A DNA stretch of 64,000 bases from Pseudomonadota bacterium (GTDB lineage: Bacteria; Pseudomonadota; Alphaproteobacteria; Caulobacterales; Caulobacteraceae), in the NCBI GenBank assembly GCA_021808285.1, contig JAKBBV010000003.1:1-64000 (forward strand), given 5' to 3'. How positions within the stretch are numbered: position 1 is the stretch's first letter; each line of letters starts with the position of its first letter. The position numbers and the translations under genes are program-made. Of the stretch, positions 30,499 to 39,366 are shown in pieces. The notes below the pieces were generated by a model, which worked only from the letters and a program-made list of their open reading frames with translations, made no database searches and was not told the origin of the DNA.

Positions 30499-32570
30499 GT
30501 GACCTCGCTCAAACCGAGGAAAAGCTTCGACCAGTCCGATCCCACCCGTAAGAAAATCGGCGGGCGACCCAAAGGGGCGTCGACCGTGACTTCAGTTCCG
30601 CCCGGATGGCTGGCGCCCGACCAGATGTGAGTCCAGCTCGCCCCGGCCGGAAGATACGCCGTCCAGTCGCGTCTTTCCGCCTCAAGCACCGGCGCGACCA
30701 GAAGGTCAGCCCCCAGCAGATAGGCGGTTTGGACATCGAAGGTGCGCGCATCGTCGGGGTGGTGCAGGAACAGGGGACGCTGCAGAGGCAGGCCTCGAGA
30801 GGACGCCTCATCCGATAGGGCTCGAAGATAGGGGCGCAGATGGCGATAGATGCGGGTCATCCGGGCGAAGTGCGCCAGGACCTGCGGATCCTCGTCGATC
30901 TGCAAATTCTGAGTGGGTCGATTGCCCTCGTGGGACCTCATCACCGCGGTGAAGGCGGCCATCTCCGCCCAGCGCATGATAAGCTCGGGCGTGCGGACAT
31001 TCCCAAACAGGCTTGTGTATCCGCCGATATCGCTGTGGTGGTAGGCGTTGCCCAGAAGCCCCGACGAAAGGGCGCCGCAGATGACGCTGGGAAGGCCGTC
31101 GTGTCGCGAAAAATCGACCGACTGATCGCCCGCCCATAAGAGGGGGCAGAAGGCTCCAACGCCGGTGAATCCGGCTCGCATGAAGAACAGGGTTTCGCCC
31201 GTCTTGCCGCGGCTGGCCACGCCCCGGGCATTGACTTCCGCCCAAAGCGTCGGCCAGGCGTTATGCGCCAGCATGGGATCCATGCCGCTCGCCAGGCGGA
31301 CATCATGGGGCAAGTATTCGCCGAAATCGGCCATCCATCCGGAGAGGCCGAAATCGATCATATTCTGGCCGATGACCGCGTCAGAGAACCATGCAGCCGC
31401 GTCCGGGTTGGTGAAGTCCACAATGCCGCAGTCGAATTCGCCGAAATCAACAACGTAGGGCGCCTCCGCATCGGGCCGAAGAGCAAGATAACCCCGCGCC
31501 TCCGCCACCGGATAAAGTTCGCCGTCGACACAGAGATAGGGGTTCACATAGCCTAGAAGGCGGACGCCCTCCTTCGCCAGGCGGGCGATCTCGCTGGGCA
31601 GGTTGGGATAGCGCGCGGGACTCCAGCTCCAGTCCCAGAACAGGCGCCGCCCGAACGTGGTCTGGCGAACTCCCACCCAATCCTCGCACCAGATGCCGGA
31701 TATGGCCGCGCCGGCCTTCTGGTAGGTCTGCAGCCGGTTCAGACTCTCAGCGCCGTCCTTGAGGCCGATGATGGCGCCGTTCAACACCCAGTCCGGGAGC
31801 GGCGGTTGGCGCCCGAATTTCAGGGACAAGGCCTCAACCAAGCTGATGAAATCCTCCTTCAGCGTGATCTCGACGCGGTCCGGGATCTCCCAGACCTCAA
31901 CCTCGTGGAAATCTGGATGTCGGAAGTCGAACGCGGAGTAGGCGGTCGTGACGACGTGCAGCGCATATCGGTCGGACGACAGGAAGGTCGGCTGCGGATA
32001 GTTGGTGCAATAATAATCGCCTCCCATACCTGACTGATCGGCCTGAAAGGTGATCAGCGAGCTCTTGTCACGCCCCACCCCCGGTTCCGATGTCCAGAGC
32101 GGGAATCGACGCCCTCGCAGGTCGAAATAGGACATCTGTTCGCCGCCGCCGAAGATGCGCTCCCCGGGCGAGGCGGCGAAACGCAGCCAAAGCCGGTTTT
32201 GACCGGGCTGCAGGCTCTCAAAAGCCAACCGCAGGTCGTCTCCGACCTCCTCCACCGTGATCGCCATGGACGGGGAGAGTTCCTGGCTCTGAGAGAGGCA
32301 TATCCTCACGGAGGCGCCCTCAACCCTGGCCTCGGCATGGGTCAGAGGCACGCGTGCGATCAGATAGTCCTCGATCTGGAAGTGCCCGCGATTCATGCGG
32401 ATGTCTGGCTCGCCCAGGCCGACGTAAGCAAACGGGCTTTGCGGCCGATGCCGGATGATCGTCCGGCCCGCGGCCGCCAGGTCGAATCCGCCATCCACGG
32501 GAACCAGTCGCATCGACGCCCTAATCCGCAAAGCAGGCCCCGGCGGGCGCCCGAACAGGTCGAATCTCAC
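30495..32570 (-). CDS. yihQ: Glycoside hydrolase family 31 sulfoquinovosidase (YihQ-like)
   Basis: Extended similarity to remembered E. coli YihQ: GIWCEDWVGVRQTTFGRRLFWDW, GGWMADFGEYLP-like GWMADFGEYLP (nucleophile), LLWAGDQSVDF (acid/base), YHHSDIGGYTSLF, RSHEGNRP; K/E/R/W at the sulfonate-recognition positions. Confidence 0.9.
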   Translation of the reverse strand: MRFDLFGRPPGPALRIRASMRLVPVDGGFDLAAAGRTIIRHRPQSPFAYVGLGEPDIRMNRGHFQIEDYLIARVPLTHAEARVEGASVRICLSQSQELSPSMAITVEEVGDDLRLAFESLQPGQNRLWLRFAASPGERIFGGGEQMSYFDLRGRRFPLWTSEPGVGRDKSSLITFQADQSGMGGDYYCTNYPQPTFLSSDRYALHVVTTAYSAFDFRHPDFHEVEVWEIPDRVEITLKEDFISLVEALSLKFGRQPPLPDWVLNGAIIGLKDGAESLNRLQTYQKAGAAISGIWCEDWVGVRQTTFGRRLFWDWSWSPARYPNLPSEIARLAKEGVRLLGYVNPYLCVDGELYPVAEARGYLALRPDAEAPYVVDFGEFDCGIVDFTNPDAAAWFSDAVIGQNMIDFGLSGWMADFGEYLPHDVRLASGMDPMLAHNAWPTLWAEVNARGVASRGKTGETLFFMRAGFTGVGAFCPLLWAGDQSVDFSRHDGLPSVICGALSSGLLGNAYHHSDIGGYTSLFGNVRTPELIMRWAEMAAFTAVMRSHEGNRPTQNLQIDEDPQVLAHFARMTRIYRHLRPYLRALSDEASSRGLPLQRPLFLHHPDDARTFDVQTAYLLGADLLVAPVLEAERRDWTAYLPAGASWTHIWSGASHPGGTEVTVDAPLGRPPIFLRVGSDWSKLFLGLSEVT

Positions 32571-32580
32571 CCAAAAGTTT

Positions 32581-32601
32581 GGGGAGGCGGGAAGCCTCCC
32601 C
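32581..32601 (-). terminator. Intercistronic hairpin between TonB-dependent receptor and sulfoquinovosidase genes
   Basis: GGGGAGGC-GGGAA-GCCTCCCC; on the minus strand followed by AAACTTTTGGG. Confidence 0.5.
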
Positions 32602-32615
32602 TGTTCGAAGTCAGA

Positions 32616-34904
32616 TCAGAAGTCCTTGTGGACGTTGAATCCCACATAACGGCTGTAGTCGCGGGGAATCCAGGTGACGAGACCTCCGAGATTTCCGTGA
32701 GCGAGAAAGGCGGAATAGTGGGTGTTGGCGAGATTCTTGACGACGAAATGCGCCGTCCATCCGCCCTGCGCGTCAATGAGGCCGATAGAGGCGTTCCAAA
32801 TGCCGTAGGCGGGCTGAACCGTGTCGGGAGTCTCAGTCAGCTGAAACTGGGTCTTGGACTGCCATTCCCAGTCGGTGTCGAGATCCAGATTGAGCCTTGA
32901 AGTCATCGGCGCCTGATAGTCAGCGTCCAGATGGCTCTTCCAGCGCGGCGCGAAAGGCATCGGCTGGCCGTTGATATTGCAGCTTATGGCCGCGTGTGCG
33001 GGGCAGGGGAAGTTGACCACATAAGCGTCGTCATAGGCGAGATCGCCGCTAAGGGTGAAAGCGTCCCAGATCTTGGCGATGACGTTGGCCTCAGCCCCGC
33101 GACTGGTCACCTCGCCGGCATTGATGAGGTTGGTGACCTGAGCCCCGTTCACGAGTTGCAGGAAATTCGCCTGATAGTTCTGGAAATTGGTGATGAAGCC
33201 CGAGAGGTTGGCCTGGAGGTGGTCGTCAAGAAGACGGGATTTCAGTCCAATCTCATAGGAGGTCGAGGTCTCCGGATTGAGCGGCGGCGTATTGGCCGCG
33301 CCCATATTGAAGAACACGTTGTAGGCTGGGCCCATATAGCCGCGCGAAACGGTGCCGTAGACGTTGACGTCCGAATTCACGTCGTACTGCAGGCCTGTGC
33401 GCCCTGCCCACCCCGTCTTGCTGACCGAGCCGTTGGTCGTGAAATTGCCAGCGATGCCAGGGGAGCCGGGGTTGGAGGTCGGGCTGTCGACCCGATTCTC
33501 ATAAAAACTCAGGTCGTCGTGGATCGCGCGAGCGCCCAGTATGAGCCGCAGCTTCTTGGTGAAGTTGACGTCGCCTTCGCCAAAAATCGCATAATTTCGA
33601 TCATTGGTGCCGTAGTCGGCGAGGCCGGACGAATTGAACGGGCCGGAGGCCAGAATCTGGTTGTCGGCTCTTTGATAGGTCTCATGATCGATCTCGTTCA
33701 TGAAGTAGAGACCCACGACGTAGTCGACGAAATGCCCCTTGGGCGACTCGAGCCGAACTTCCTGCGATATCTGATGAAAACGGAGGTGGCCGGTATCTCC
33801 CGCCTGAACGACACCCGGTTCCGGCGCTGATACGCCGTCAAAATCCTGGAACTGATCATTGTTCCAGAACCGGTAGGCCGTGATCGACGTGACCGTGAAA
33901 CCTTGCGGCAGCTTCCAGTCGAAAGTGCCTGACACCCCGCTATTGACGTCGGTGACCCGGCTGGTGAGGTTGGTGCTCACCGTCGTATTATTTGGGCCGG
34001 GCGTCACGCCGCCGGCGGCGATGGCGGCGCCGAGGGCCGCGTTCGTCGACACCGTGCCCAGCGGATAGGACTGCTGGCTATCACTGAGCCACACGCCGTT
34101 TGGCGTGGTGTCATGCTCGTGGGTGTAGTCCGCGCCCAGAGTGAACGTCAGATTGTCGGTGAGATCCGCCACGATCTTGGTGCGAGCGCCCCAATGCTCA
34201 TAGCCGTTCACATATTTTCCGTCATAGTTGTCGAAGACGTTTCCCTTGAAGCCGCCGTCGAACACAGACAACAGGGCCTGGACGTTTTTCGCCAGGGAGC
34301 CGGACACCCCTCCATCGATCCGATATTCCCCGCCGCTGTAATAGCCGCCATCAAAATAGCCCGTCGTGGCGGCCGTGGGATTGCGGGTGACGATATTGAT
34401 GACGCCGGCCGTTGCGTTCTTGCCGAACAGCGTGCCCTGGGGGCCCTCCAGCACCTCGATGTGATCGACGTCGGAGAAATCAACCGTGGCCTGGCCCGCT
34501 CTGGCATAGACGACGCCATCGATGACGGTGGAGACCGAAGGTTCGACGCCCGGCGAGGTCGAGATCGTGCCGATCCCGCGCACGAAGATTGTCCGGTCCT
34601 TGTTCGAGGCGCTGGTGCGGAAGTCCACGCTCGGCACAGTCGCGGAAATATCCTGGATGTCATTCAGGTTCTTCGCCGCCGCCGCGGCGCCCTGAACCAC
34701 ATCGACAGCCACCGGAACCTTTTCGAGAGATTCCGCCCGACGCCGGGCGGTGACGATGACCTCGCCGACCGTGGCCGTATTGGCCTCGGCTGAGGCGGAT
34801 CTGGGACTCTGATCAGAGCCGGACGTGGTCGCGGCGAGAGAGGCGCCGGCCGTCAGGGCGAGCGCGGAAGCCGTCACGAACAGCGGAATAGACAAACGAC
34901 GCAT
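32616..34904 (-). CDS. TonB-dependent receptor (candidate SQ/sulfoquinovosyl-glycerol outer-membrane transporter)
   Basis: VGEVIVTARRRAESLEKVPVAV TonB-box/plug, FVRGIGT, VEVLEGPQGTLFGKNATAGVINIVTRNP, C-terminal YVGFNVHKDF. Confidence 0.93.
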   Translation of the reverse strand: MRRLSIPLFVTASALALTAGASLAATTSGSDQSPRSASAEANTATVGEVIVTARRRAESLEKVPVAVDVVQGAAAAAKNLNDIQDISATVPSVDFRTSASNKDRTIFVRGIGTISTSPGVEPSVSTVIDGVVYARAGQATVDFSDVDHIEVLEGPQGTLFGKNATAGVINIVTRNPTAATTGYFDGGYYSGGEYRIDGGVSGSLAKNVQALLSVFDGGFKGNVFDNYDGKYVNGYEHWGARTKIVADLTDNLTFTLGADYTHEHDTTPNGVWLSDSQQSYPLGTVSTNAALGAAIAAGGVTPGPNNTTVSTNLTSRVTDVNSGVSGTFDWKLPQGFTVTSITAYRFWNNDQFQDFDGVSAPEPGVVQAGDTGHLRFHQISQEVRLESPKGHFVDYVVGLYFMNEIDHETYQRADNQILASGPFNSSGLADYGTNDRNYAIFGEGDVNFTKKLRLILGARAIHDDLSFYENRVDSPTSNPGSPGIAGNFTTNGSVSKTGWAGRTGLQYDVNSDVNVYGTVSRGYMGPAYNVFFNMGAANTPPLNPETSTSYEIGLKSRLLDDHLQANLSGFITNFQNYQANFLQLVNGAQVTNLINAGEVTSRGAEANVIAKIWDAFTLSGDLAYDDAYVVNFPCPAHAAISCNINGQPMPFAPRWKSHLDADYQAPMTSRLNLDLDTDWEWQSKTQFQLTETPDTVQPAYGIWNASIGLIDAQGGWTAHFVVKNLANTHYSAFLAHGNLGGLVTWIPRDYSRYVGFNVHKDF

Positions 34905-35007
34905 GGGGCCTCCCCTGGAACACTCACGACGGCGGAGCGTCCGCCGACGGCGCCGCTAAATGCGGTCATTAATTTACAGGATAAGGCCCCAGCCCTCAGA
35001 AAACAAG

Positions 35008-35026
35008 ACTTATATAAGACATAAGA
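35008..35026 (-). promoter_or_regulatory. Candidate SQ-regulon operator, site 1 (TCTTATGTCTTATATAAGT on minus strand)
   Basis: Matches sites at 36752 and 42860; ~104 bp upstream of TonB receptor start. Confidence 0.8.
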
Positions 35027-35027
35027 G

Positions 35028-35924
35028 CTATAAGAGAGAGCGAGGCCATAGCCCAAGGCCCGCCGACTGAACGGCATTCGGGACGAGGCGGACCAGTCCG
35101 GGCTGGCCTGGCAGATTGACAGCGTCGATGGGATGGGAGACGGGCTCCCAGCAAAACAGATCTCGCCCCCTAGGGCTGAAGAGGACCGCTCCGCGAAGAT
35201 CGGGAGAGGCCGTCAGACCCAAACCCCACCCCGCACCCGGCCATATGATGTCCGCCTCGGCTGCGATGTCTGCGAACGCGTGATCGAGCCCCTCCGGCGG
35301 CGTGCGGCCTGAGGCGAAGTCAAGGTCCGGGGGAACAGGGAGGCGACGCCGGGGAAGACTGTCGGCAGGCCCCTCCCACATCTCCTTTGCCTCGAAACGC
35401 AGACGCGCGGTTCGGCGTTGGGGAAAGAAGGGGTGAAACCCCAGTCCGAGAGGCTGAGCTTGACTCGCCAAATTGACGGCCGAGATGGTCATTTCTAGCC
35501 CAAGCTCAGAGAGCGCGAAATCGAGCCTCACCTTCAGCGGCCAAGGCCAGTCGTCATCGCCCTGGTGGTGGTGAGCAAGGCTCAGGCGCTCGCGCGTGGC
35601 GGAGATGATGTCGAATCTACGCTCCCAGGCGAAGCCATGGAGGGAATGAGGCGCCGCGAGGCGGTGCGGCCGAAGCCGAACTCGCCGGCCCTCCCAGACA
35701 AACGCGGCCTCAGCGATCCGATTGGAATAGGGCGCCAACCCATAGCAGCCGCCCTGGCCCGCCCCGCCCGGTCCTGAGCCGTCGAAAGCCAACGGGGCGA
35801 GAAAGTCGAAGACGACGCCGTCGCGCTCGACCCAGAACCGCGCCAGTCGCCCTCCAAGTCCGGGGCTCACCTCGGCGCGAAGGTTCCCGGCGGCAAGCCG
35901 GACAGTCTCAGGAGATGCCGCCAT
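35028..35924 (-). CDS. Aldose 1-epimerase family protein (candidate sulfoquinovose mutarotase)
   Basis: LGGRLARFW, LAPYSNRIAEAAF, HSLHGFAWERRFD, GLGFHPFFP; overlaps SDR gene. Confidence 0.85.
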   Translation of the reverse strand: MAASPETVRLAAGNLRAEVSPGLGGRLARFWVERDGVVFDFLAPLAFDGSGPGGAGQGGCYGLAPYSNRIAEAAFVWEGRRVRLRPHRLAAPHSLHGFAWERRFDIISATRERLSLAHHHQGDDDWPWPLKVRLDFALSELGLEMTISAVNLASQAQPLGLGFHPFFPQRRTARLRFEAKEMWEGPADSLPRRRLPVPPDLDFASGRTPPEGLDHAFADIAAEADIIWPGAGWGLGLTASPDLRGAVLFSPRGRDLFCWEPVSHPIDAVNLPGQPGLVRLVPNAVQSAGLGLWPRSLL

Positions 35925-36675
35925 CGACGATGAAGTCCTGGCCCGAGCATCCGCGGCTGTCGTCGGCCGCTAGGAAAAGGGCCATGGCCGCGACATCCTC
36001 AGGCGTCAGACGAAACTTGAGGGCCTGCGAGTCGATGAACTCCGAAACGGCCTCCGGCGTCGCCCAGAGCCTGTCCTGCCTGGCGGTGGCGATCGCTCCA
36101 GGGGCAATGGAGTTGATGCGAATCCCGCGCGAGCCGAACTCCTGGGCCAACGACCGCGTTATGCCATGGATCGCCGCCTTGGAAGCCGTATAGGCCACCA
36201 TTCCCGGACGCCGACGCCGCCAGGTGACCGAGCCCATATTGATGATCGAGCCCCCCTCCCCCATCAGGGCTGCCGCAGCCTGCAGCGCGAACACCTGCGA
36301 GCGGAGATTCACCGCCAGCAAGTAATCGAATTCCTCCAGGGCGAGCTCCGCCGCGGGCGTTCGCGTATCCAGGCCCGCATTGTTCACCAACACGTCCAGG
36401 CGTTCGCCGTGAGCGCTCCAGACATCGACGATCGCCGCCTTCAGGGCGGGCACATCGGTCACGTCCGCGGCGCGGAACCAAGGCCGGGGCAGGCCCTCCC
36501 CAGCCAGGCGGTCCATGAGTTCCTCGGCGGCCGCCGCATCGATATCGATAAAGGCCGTCTGGACCCCTTGCCGGGCAAAAGCCTCGACCACAGCCGCGCC
36601 GATGCCGCTGGCCCCTCCGGTCACAAGTCCCACCTTGCCCTTGAGACTAGGATAGAGCGCGGTGAACGCGGTCAT
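35908..36675 (-). CDS. SDR family oxidoreductase (candidate sulfoquinovose dehydrogenase)
   Basis: GKVGLVTGGASGIGAAVVEAF, LVNNAGLDTRTP, YTASKAAIHGITRSLAQEFGSRGIRINSIAPGAI; context of sulfo-ED genes. Confidence 0.82.
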   Translation of the reverse strand: MTAFTALYPSLKGKVGLVTGGASGIGAAVVEAFARQGVQTAFIDIDAAAAEELMDRLAGEGLPRPWFRAADVTDVPALKAAIVDVWSAHGERLDVLVNNAGLDTRTPAAELALEEFDYLLAVNLRSQVFALQAAAALMGEGGSIINMGSVTWRRRRPGMVAYTASKAAIHGITRSLAQEFGSRGIRINSIAPGAIATARQDRLWATPEAVSEFIDSQALKFRLTPEDVAAMALFLAADDSRGCSGQDFIVDGGIS

Positions 36676-36751
36676 GGCGCGGGCTTCCCTGATCTGGAAG
36701 GTCTCACCCATGGGCAGGTTGCATCCGGGTTTGCCATCGAACCCCCTATGG

Positions 36752-36770
36752 TCTTATGTCTGATATAAGA
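36752..36770 (+). promoter_or_regulatory. Candidate SQ-regulon operator, site 2 (TCTTATGTCTGATATAAGA)
   Basis: 18/19 match to site 3; in the divergent SDR/dehydratase promoter. Confidence 0.82.
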
Positions 36771-36795
36771 GTTATGACTTTGGGAGGCCAGCCCC

Positions 36796-38532
36796 ATGGA
36801 TGGCGACAGGCCGGATCGGCCCCGGCGCGCAAGACGAAGCGACCGATGGTTCGCCGCCGACGGGATGCGCGCTTTCGCGCATCGCTCACGCATGCAACAG
36901 GTGGGTTGGCGCCGGGAGGACTTCGTCGACAAACCGGTCATCGGGATTCTGAATACCTGGAGCGACCTTTCCACCTGCCATTCGCACCTGCGCGATCGCG
37001 CCGCATCGGTGAAAGCGGCCGTCCAACGCGCGGGCGGATTCGCCGCAGAGCTTCCTGCGCTGTCCCTGGGCGAGGTGCTGGTCAAGCCGACGACCATGCT
37101 CTACCGCAATCTCCTGTCCATGGAGGCAGAGGAGCTGATTCGCTCCCATCCCCTCGATGGCGTGGTGCTTATGGGCGGCTGCGACAAGACCACCCCTGGC
37201 CTGATCATGGGCGCCATCAGCGCCGGCCTGCCCTTCATCTACCTTCCCGCGGGGCCGACGCTCAACGGGTCCTGGCGCGGCGAGACCATCGGCACCGGCA
37301 CGCACACGAGACGCTATTTCGATGCCCTTCGCGCTGGCGAGATCAGTCAGGAGGAATGGAACGACCTTGAGACGCGGATGGTGCGATCGGTCGGGACCTG
37401 CAACACCATGGGCACGGCCTCGACCATGAGCCTCCTCGCCGAGGCCTTGGGATTGTCCCTGCCGGGCGCCGCGGCGACCCCCGCCGCCGACTCCGCCCAT
37501 GTGCGTCTGGCCGAGGCCACCGGCGCGCGCATCGTCGACATGGTCGAGGAGGACCTCCGCCCCAGCGACTTGCTGACCCGCGCCTCATTCGAGAACGCCA
37601 TCATTGCGCTGCACGCTATTGGCGGCTCCACCAATGCGGTGATCCATTTGACCGCCATGGCCGGACGGGCGGGCGTCGCCCTGGAGCTTGCGGATTTCGA
37701 GCGGCATTCCGGGCGCGTGCCGCTCATCGCAAACTTGATGCCGACCGGGCGATTCCTGATGGAGGACCTGTTCCTCGCCGGAGGATCGGACGGGCTGCTG
37801 CAACGTCTCGCCCCGTTGCTCGACCTGACCGCACAGACCGTCACTGGAGTGACCCTCGGCGAAGCGCTGGCCCCGGCCCGAATCCATAATCCTGACATCA
37901 TTCGTCCCCTGACCGATCCGGTCGCCCAGGCGCCGGCCCTGGCCGTGCTTCACGGCTCCCTGGCCCCTGACGGCTGCGTCATCAAACCCTCCGCGGCGCA
38001 CCCGGACTTACTGGTCCATCGCGGCCGGGCCGTGGTCTTCGAGACCTATGCCGATATGGCCGCCCGGATCGACGATCCCGATCTCGACGTGGACGAGACC
38101 AGTATCCTGGTGCTCAAGGGCGCGGGACCGCTCGGGGGTCCTGGAATGCCCGAATGGGGCGGCCTGCCGATTCCGCGTAAGCTGCTCGCCCGCGGCGTCA
38201 GGGACATGGTGCGCATCTCCGACGCGCGGATGAGCGGGACGCATTTCGGCGCCTGCATCCTGCATGTGGCCCCCGAGTCAGCCCTCGGCGGCCCGCTCGC
38301 CCTGGTGCGGAACGGCGACGAGATTGAGCTTGATACGCCGGCGCGCCGCCTCGACCTGCTCGTGGACGCGGCGGAATTGGAACGCCGCCGCCAGCAATGG
38401 ACGCCGCCGCCTCCGAAATTCCAGCGCGGCTATGGCGTGATGTTCAGCGCTCATATCCTGAGCGCACCGCGCGGCTGCGACTTCGATTTCCTGGAAGGCG
38501 CCGCGCCGACCGCCGAGCCCGACATCTACTGA
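36796..38532 (+). CDS. IlvD/Edd family dehydratase (candidate 6-deoxy-6-sulfogluconate dehydratase)
   Basis: GILNTWSDLSTCHSHLRDRAASVK, VLMGGCDKTTPGLIMG, GTCNTMGTASTMSLLAEALG, GGSTNAVIHLTAMAGRAG. Confidence 0.88.
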   Translation: MDGDRPDRPRRARRSDRWFAADGMRAFAHRSRMQQVGWRREDFVDKPVIGILNTWSDLSTCHSHLRDRAASVKAAVQRAGGFAAELPALSLGEVLVKPTTMLYRNLLSMEAEELIRSHPLDGVVLMGGCDKTTPGLIMGAISAGLPFIYLPAGPTLNGSWRGETIGTGTHTRRYFDALRAGEISQEEWNDLETRMVRSVGTCNTMGTASTMSLLAEALGLSLPGAAATPAADSAHVRLAEATGARIVDMVEEDLRPSDLLTRASFENAIIALHAIGGSTNAVIHLTAMAGRAGVALELADFERHSGRVPLIANLMPTGRFLMEDLFLAGGSDGLLQRLAPLLDLTAQTVTGVTLGEALAPARIHNPDIIRPLTDPVAQAPALAVLHGSLAPDGCVIKPSAAHPDLLVHRGRAVVFETYADMAARIDDPDLDVDETSILVLKGAGPLGGPGMPEWGGLPIPRKLLARGVRDMVRISDARMSGTHFGACILHVAPESALGGPLALVRNGDEIELDTPARRLDLLVDAAELERRRQQWTPPPPKFQRGYGVMFSAHILSAPRGCDFDFLEGAAPTAEPDIY

Positions 38533-38568
38533 ACTGACACCTCGCATCCCTTCCCCGGAGCCCGCCCC

Positions 38569-39366
38569 ATGGCCATGACCCCGCCCAATCGCTTCAAGTC
38601 CGCCCTCGCCGAGGGTCGGCGCCTGATCGGCGGCTGGTCGATGTCCGGTTCGGCCACCATTGCAGAGGCCCTGGGATGGAGCGGCGCCGACTTCGTGGTG
38701 CTCGATCTGGAGCATTCGCCGACCTCGACGCACGCGGTCCTGCCTCTGCTCCAGGCCCTTGATGCGAGCGGGGCGATTCCCGTGGTGAGGATGGCCAGTC
38801 ACGATCGGATCGCCCTCAAGCACGCCCTCGATCTGGGCGCCAACACGCTTTACTTTCCCTTCGTCGAGACTGCGGACGCGGCTCGCGGGATCGTCAGCGC
38901 CGCGCTCTACCCGCCACGCGGGACCCGAGGCTTCTCGCGCATGAACCGGGCCAGCCGCTACCTGGCGTTCGAGGACTATGGCCCCTCGGCGCATGACGAC
39001 CTCGTCCTCATCCCGCAGCTTGAGAGCCCGCAAGCCATCGCGCGCGCCGGTGAGATCGCCTCTGTGGAGGGTGTCGGCGCGGTGTTCGTGGGGCCCGGGG
39101 ATTTGGCCGTGTCGCTGGGTCTGATGGGTCAGATCGGCCACCCCAGGGTGCGCGAGCTCATGGCTGAGGCGGCGGCTGCGGCCCGTGCGGTCGGCAAGGC
39201 TTGCGGCACGGTGATGGGGGACCCGGAGAGCGCAGCCTGGGCCTTCAGCGTCGGCTACCAGTTCGTCTCCGTCTCCAACGACATGGCCGCTGTCGCCTCG
39301 CTCAGCCGAGCCCACCAGTCCCGCACCCGCGAACTCATGGCGAACTTGCCTGCGAGGGTCAGCTGA
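38569..39366 (+). CDS. HpcH/HpaI family class II aldolase (candidate 2-keto-3,6-dideoxy-6-sulfogluconate aldolase)
   Basis: GADFVVLDLEHSPTS, LDLGANTLYFPFVETADAAR, VFVGPGDLAVSLGLMGQ. Confidence 0.88.
   Translation: MAMTPPNRFKSALAEGRRLIGGWSMSGSATIAEALGWSGADFVVLDLEHSPTSTHAVLPLLQALDASGAIPVVRMASHDRIALKHALDLGANTLYFPFVETADAARGIVSAALYPPRGTRGFSRMNRASRYLAFEDYGPSAHDDLVLIPQLESPQAIARAGEIASVEGVGAVFVGPGDLAVSLGLMGQIGHPRVRELMAEAAAAARAVGKACGTVMGDPESAAWAFSVGYQFVSVSNDMAAVASLSRAHQSRTRELMANLPARVS

Noticed and set aside
30495-32570. Generic alpha-glucosidase/alpha-xylosidase annotation for the GH31
   Set aside because: Motifs around both catalytic Asp residues and the K/E/R/W set match the sulfoquinovosidase subgroup, and context is sulfo-ED.
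36796-38532. Biosynthetic dihydroxy-acid dehydratase (ilvD)
   Set aside because: Located with sugar-acid pathway partners and shares the candidate operator; the IlvD/Edd family also contains sugar-acid dehydratases.
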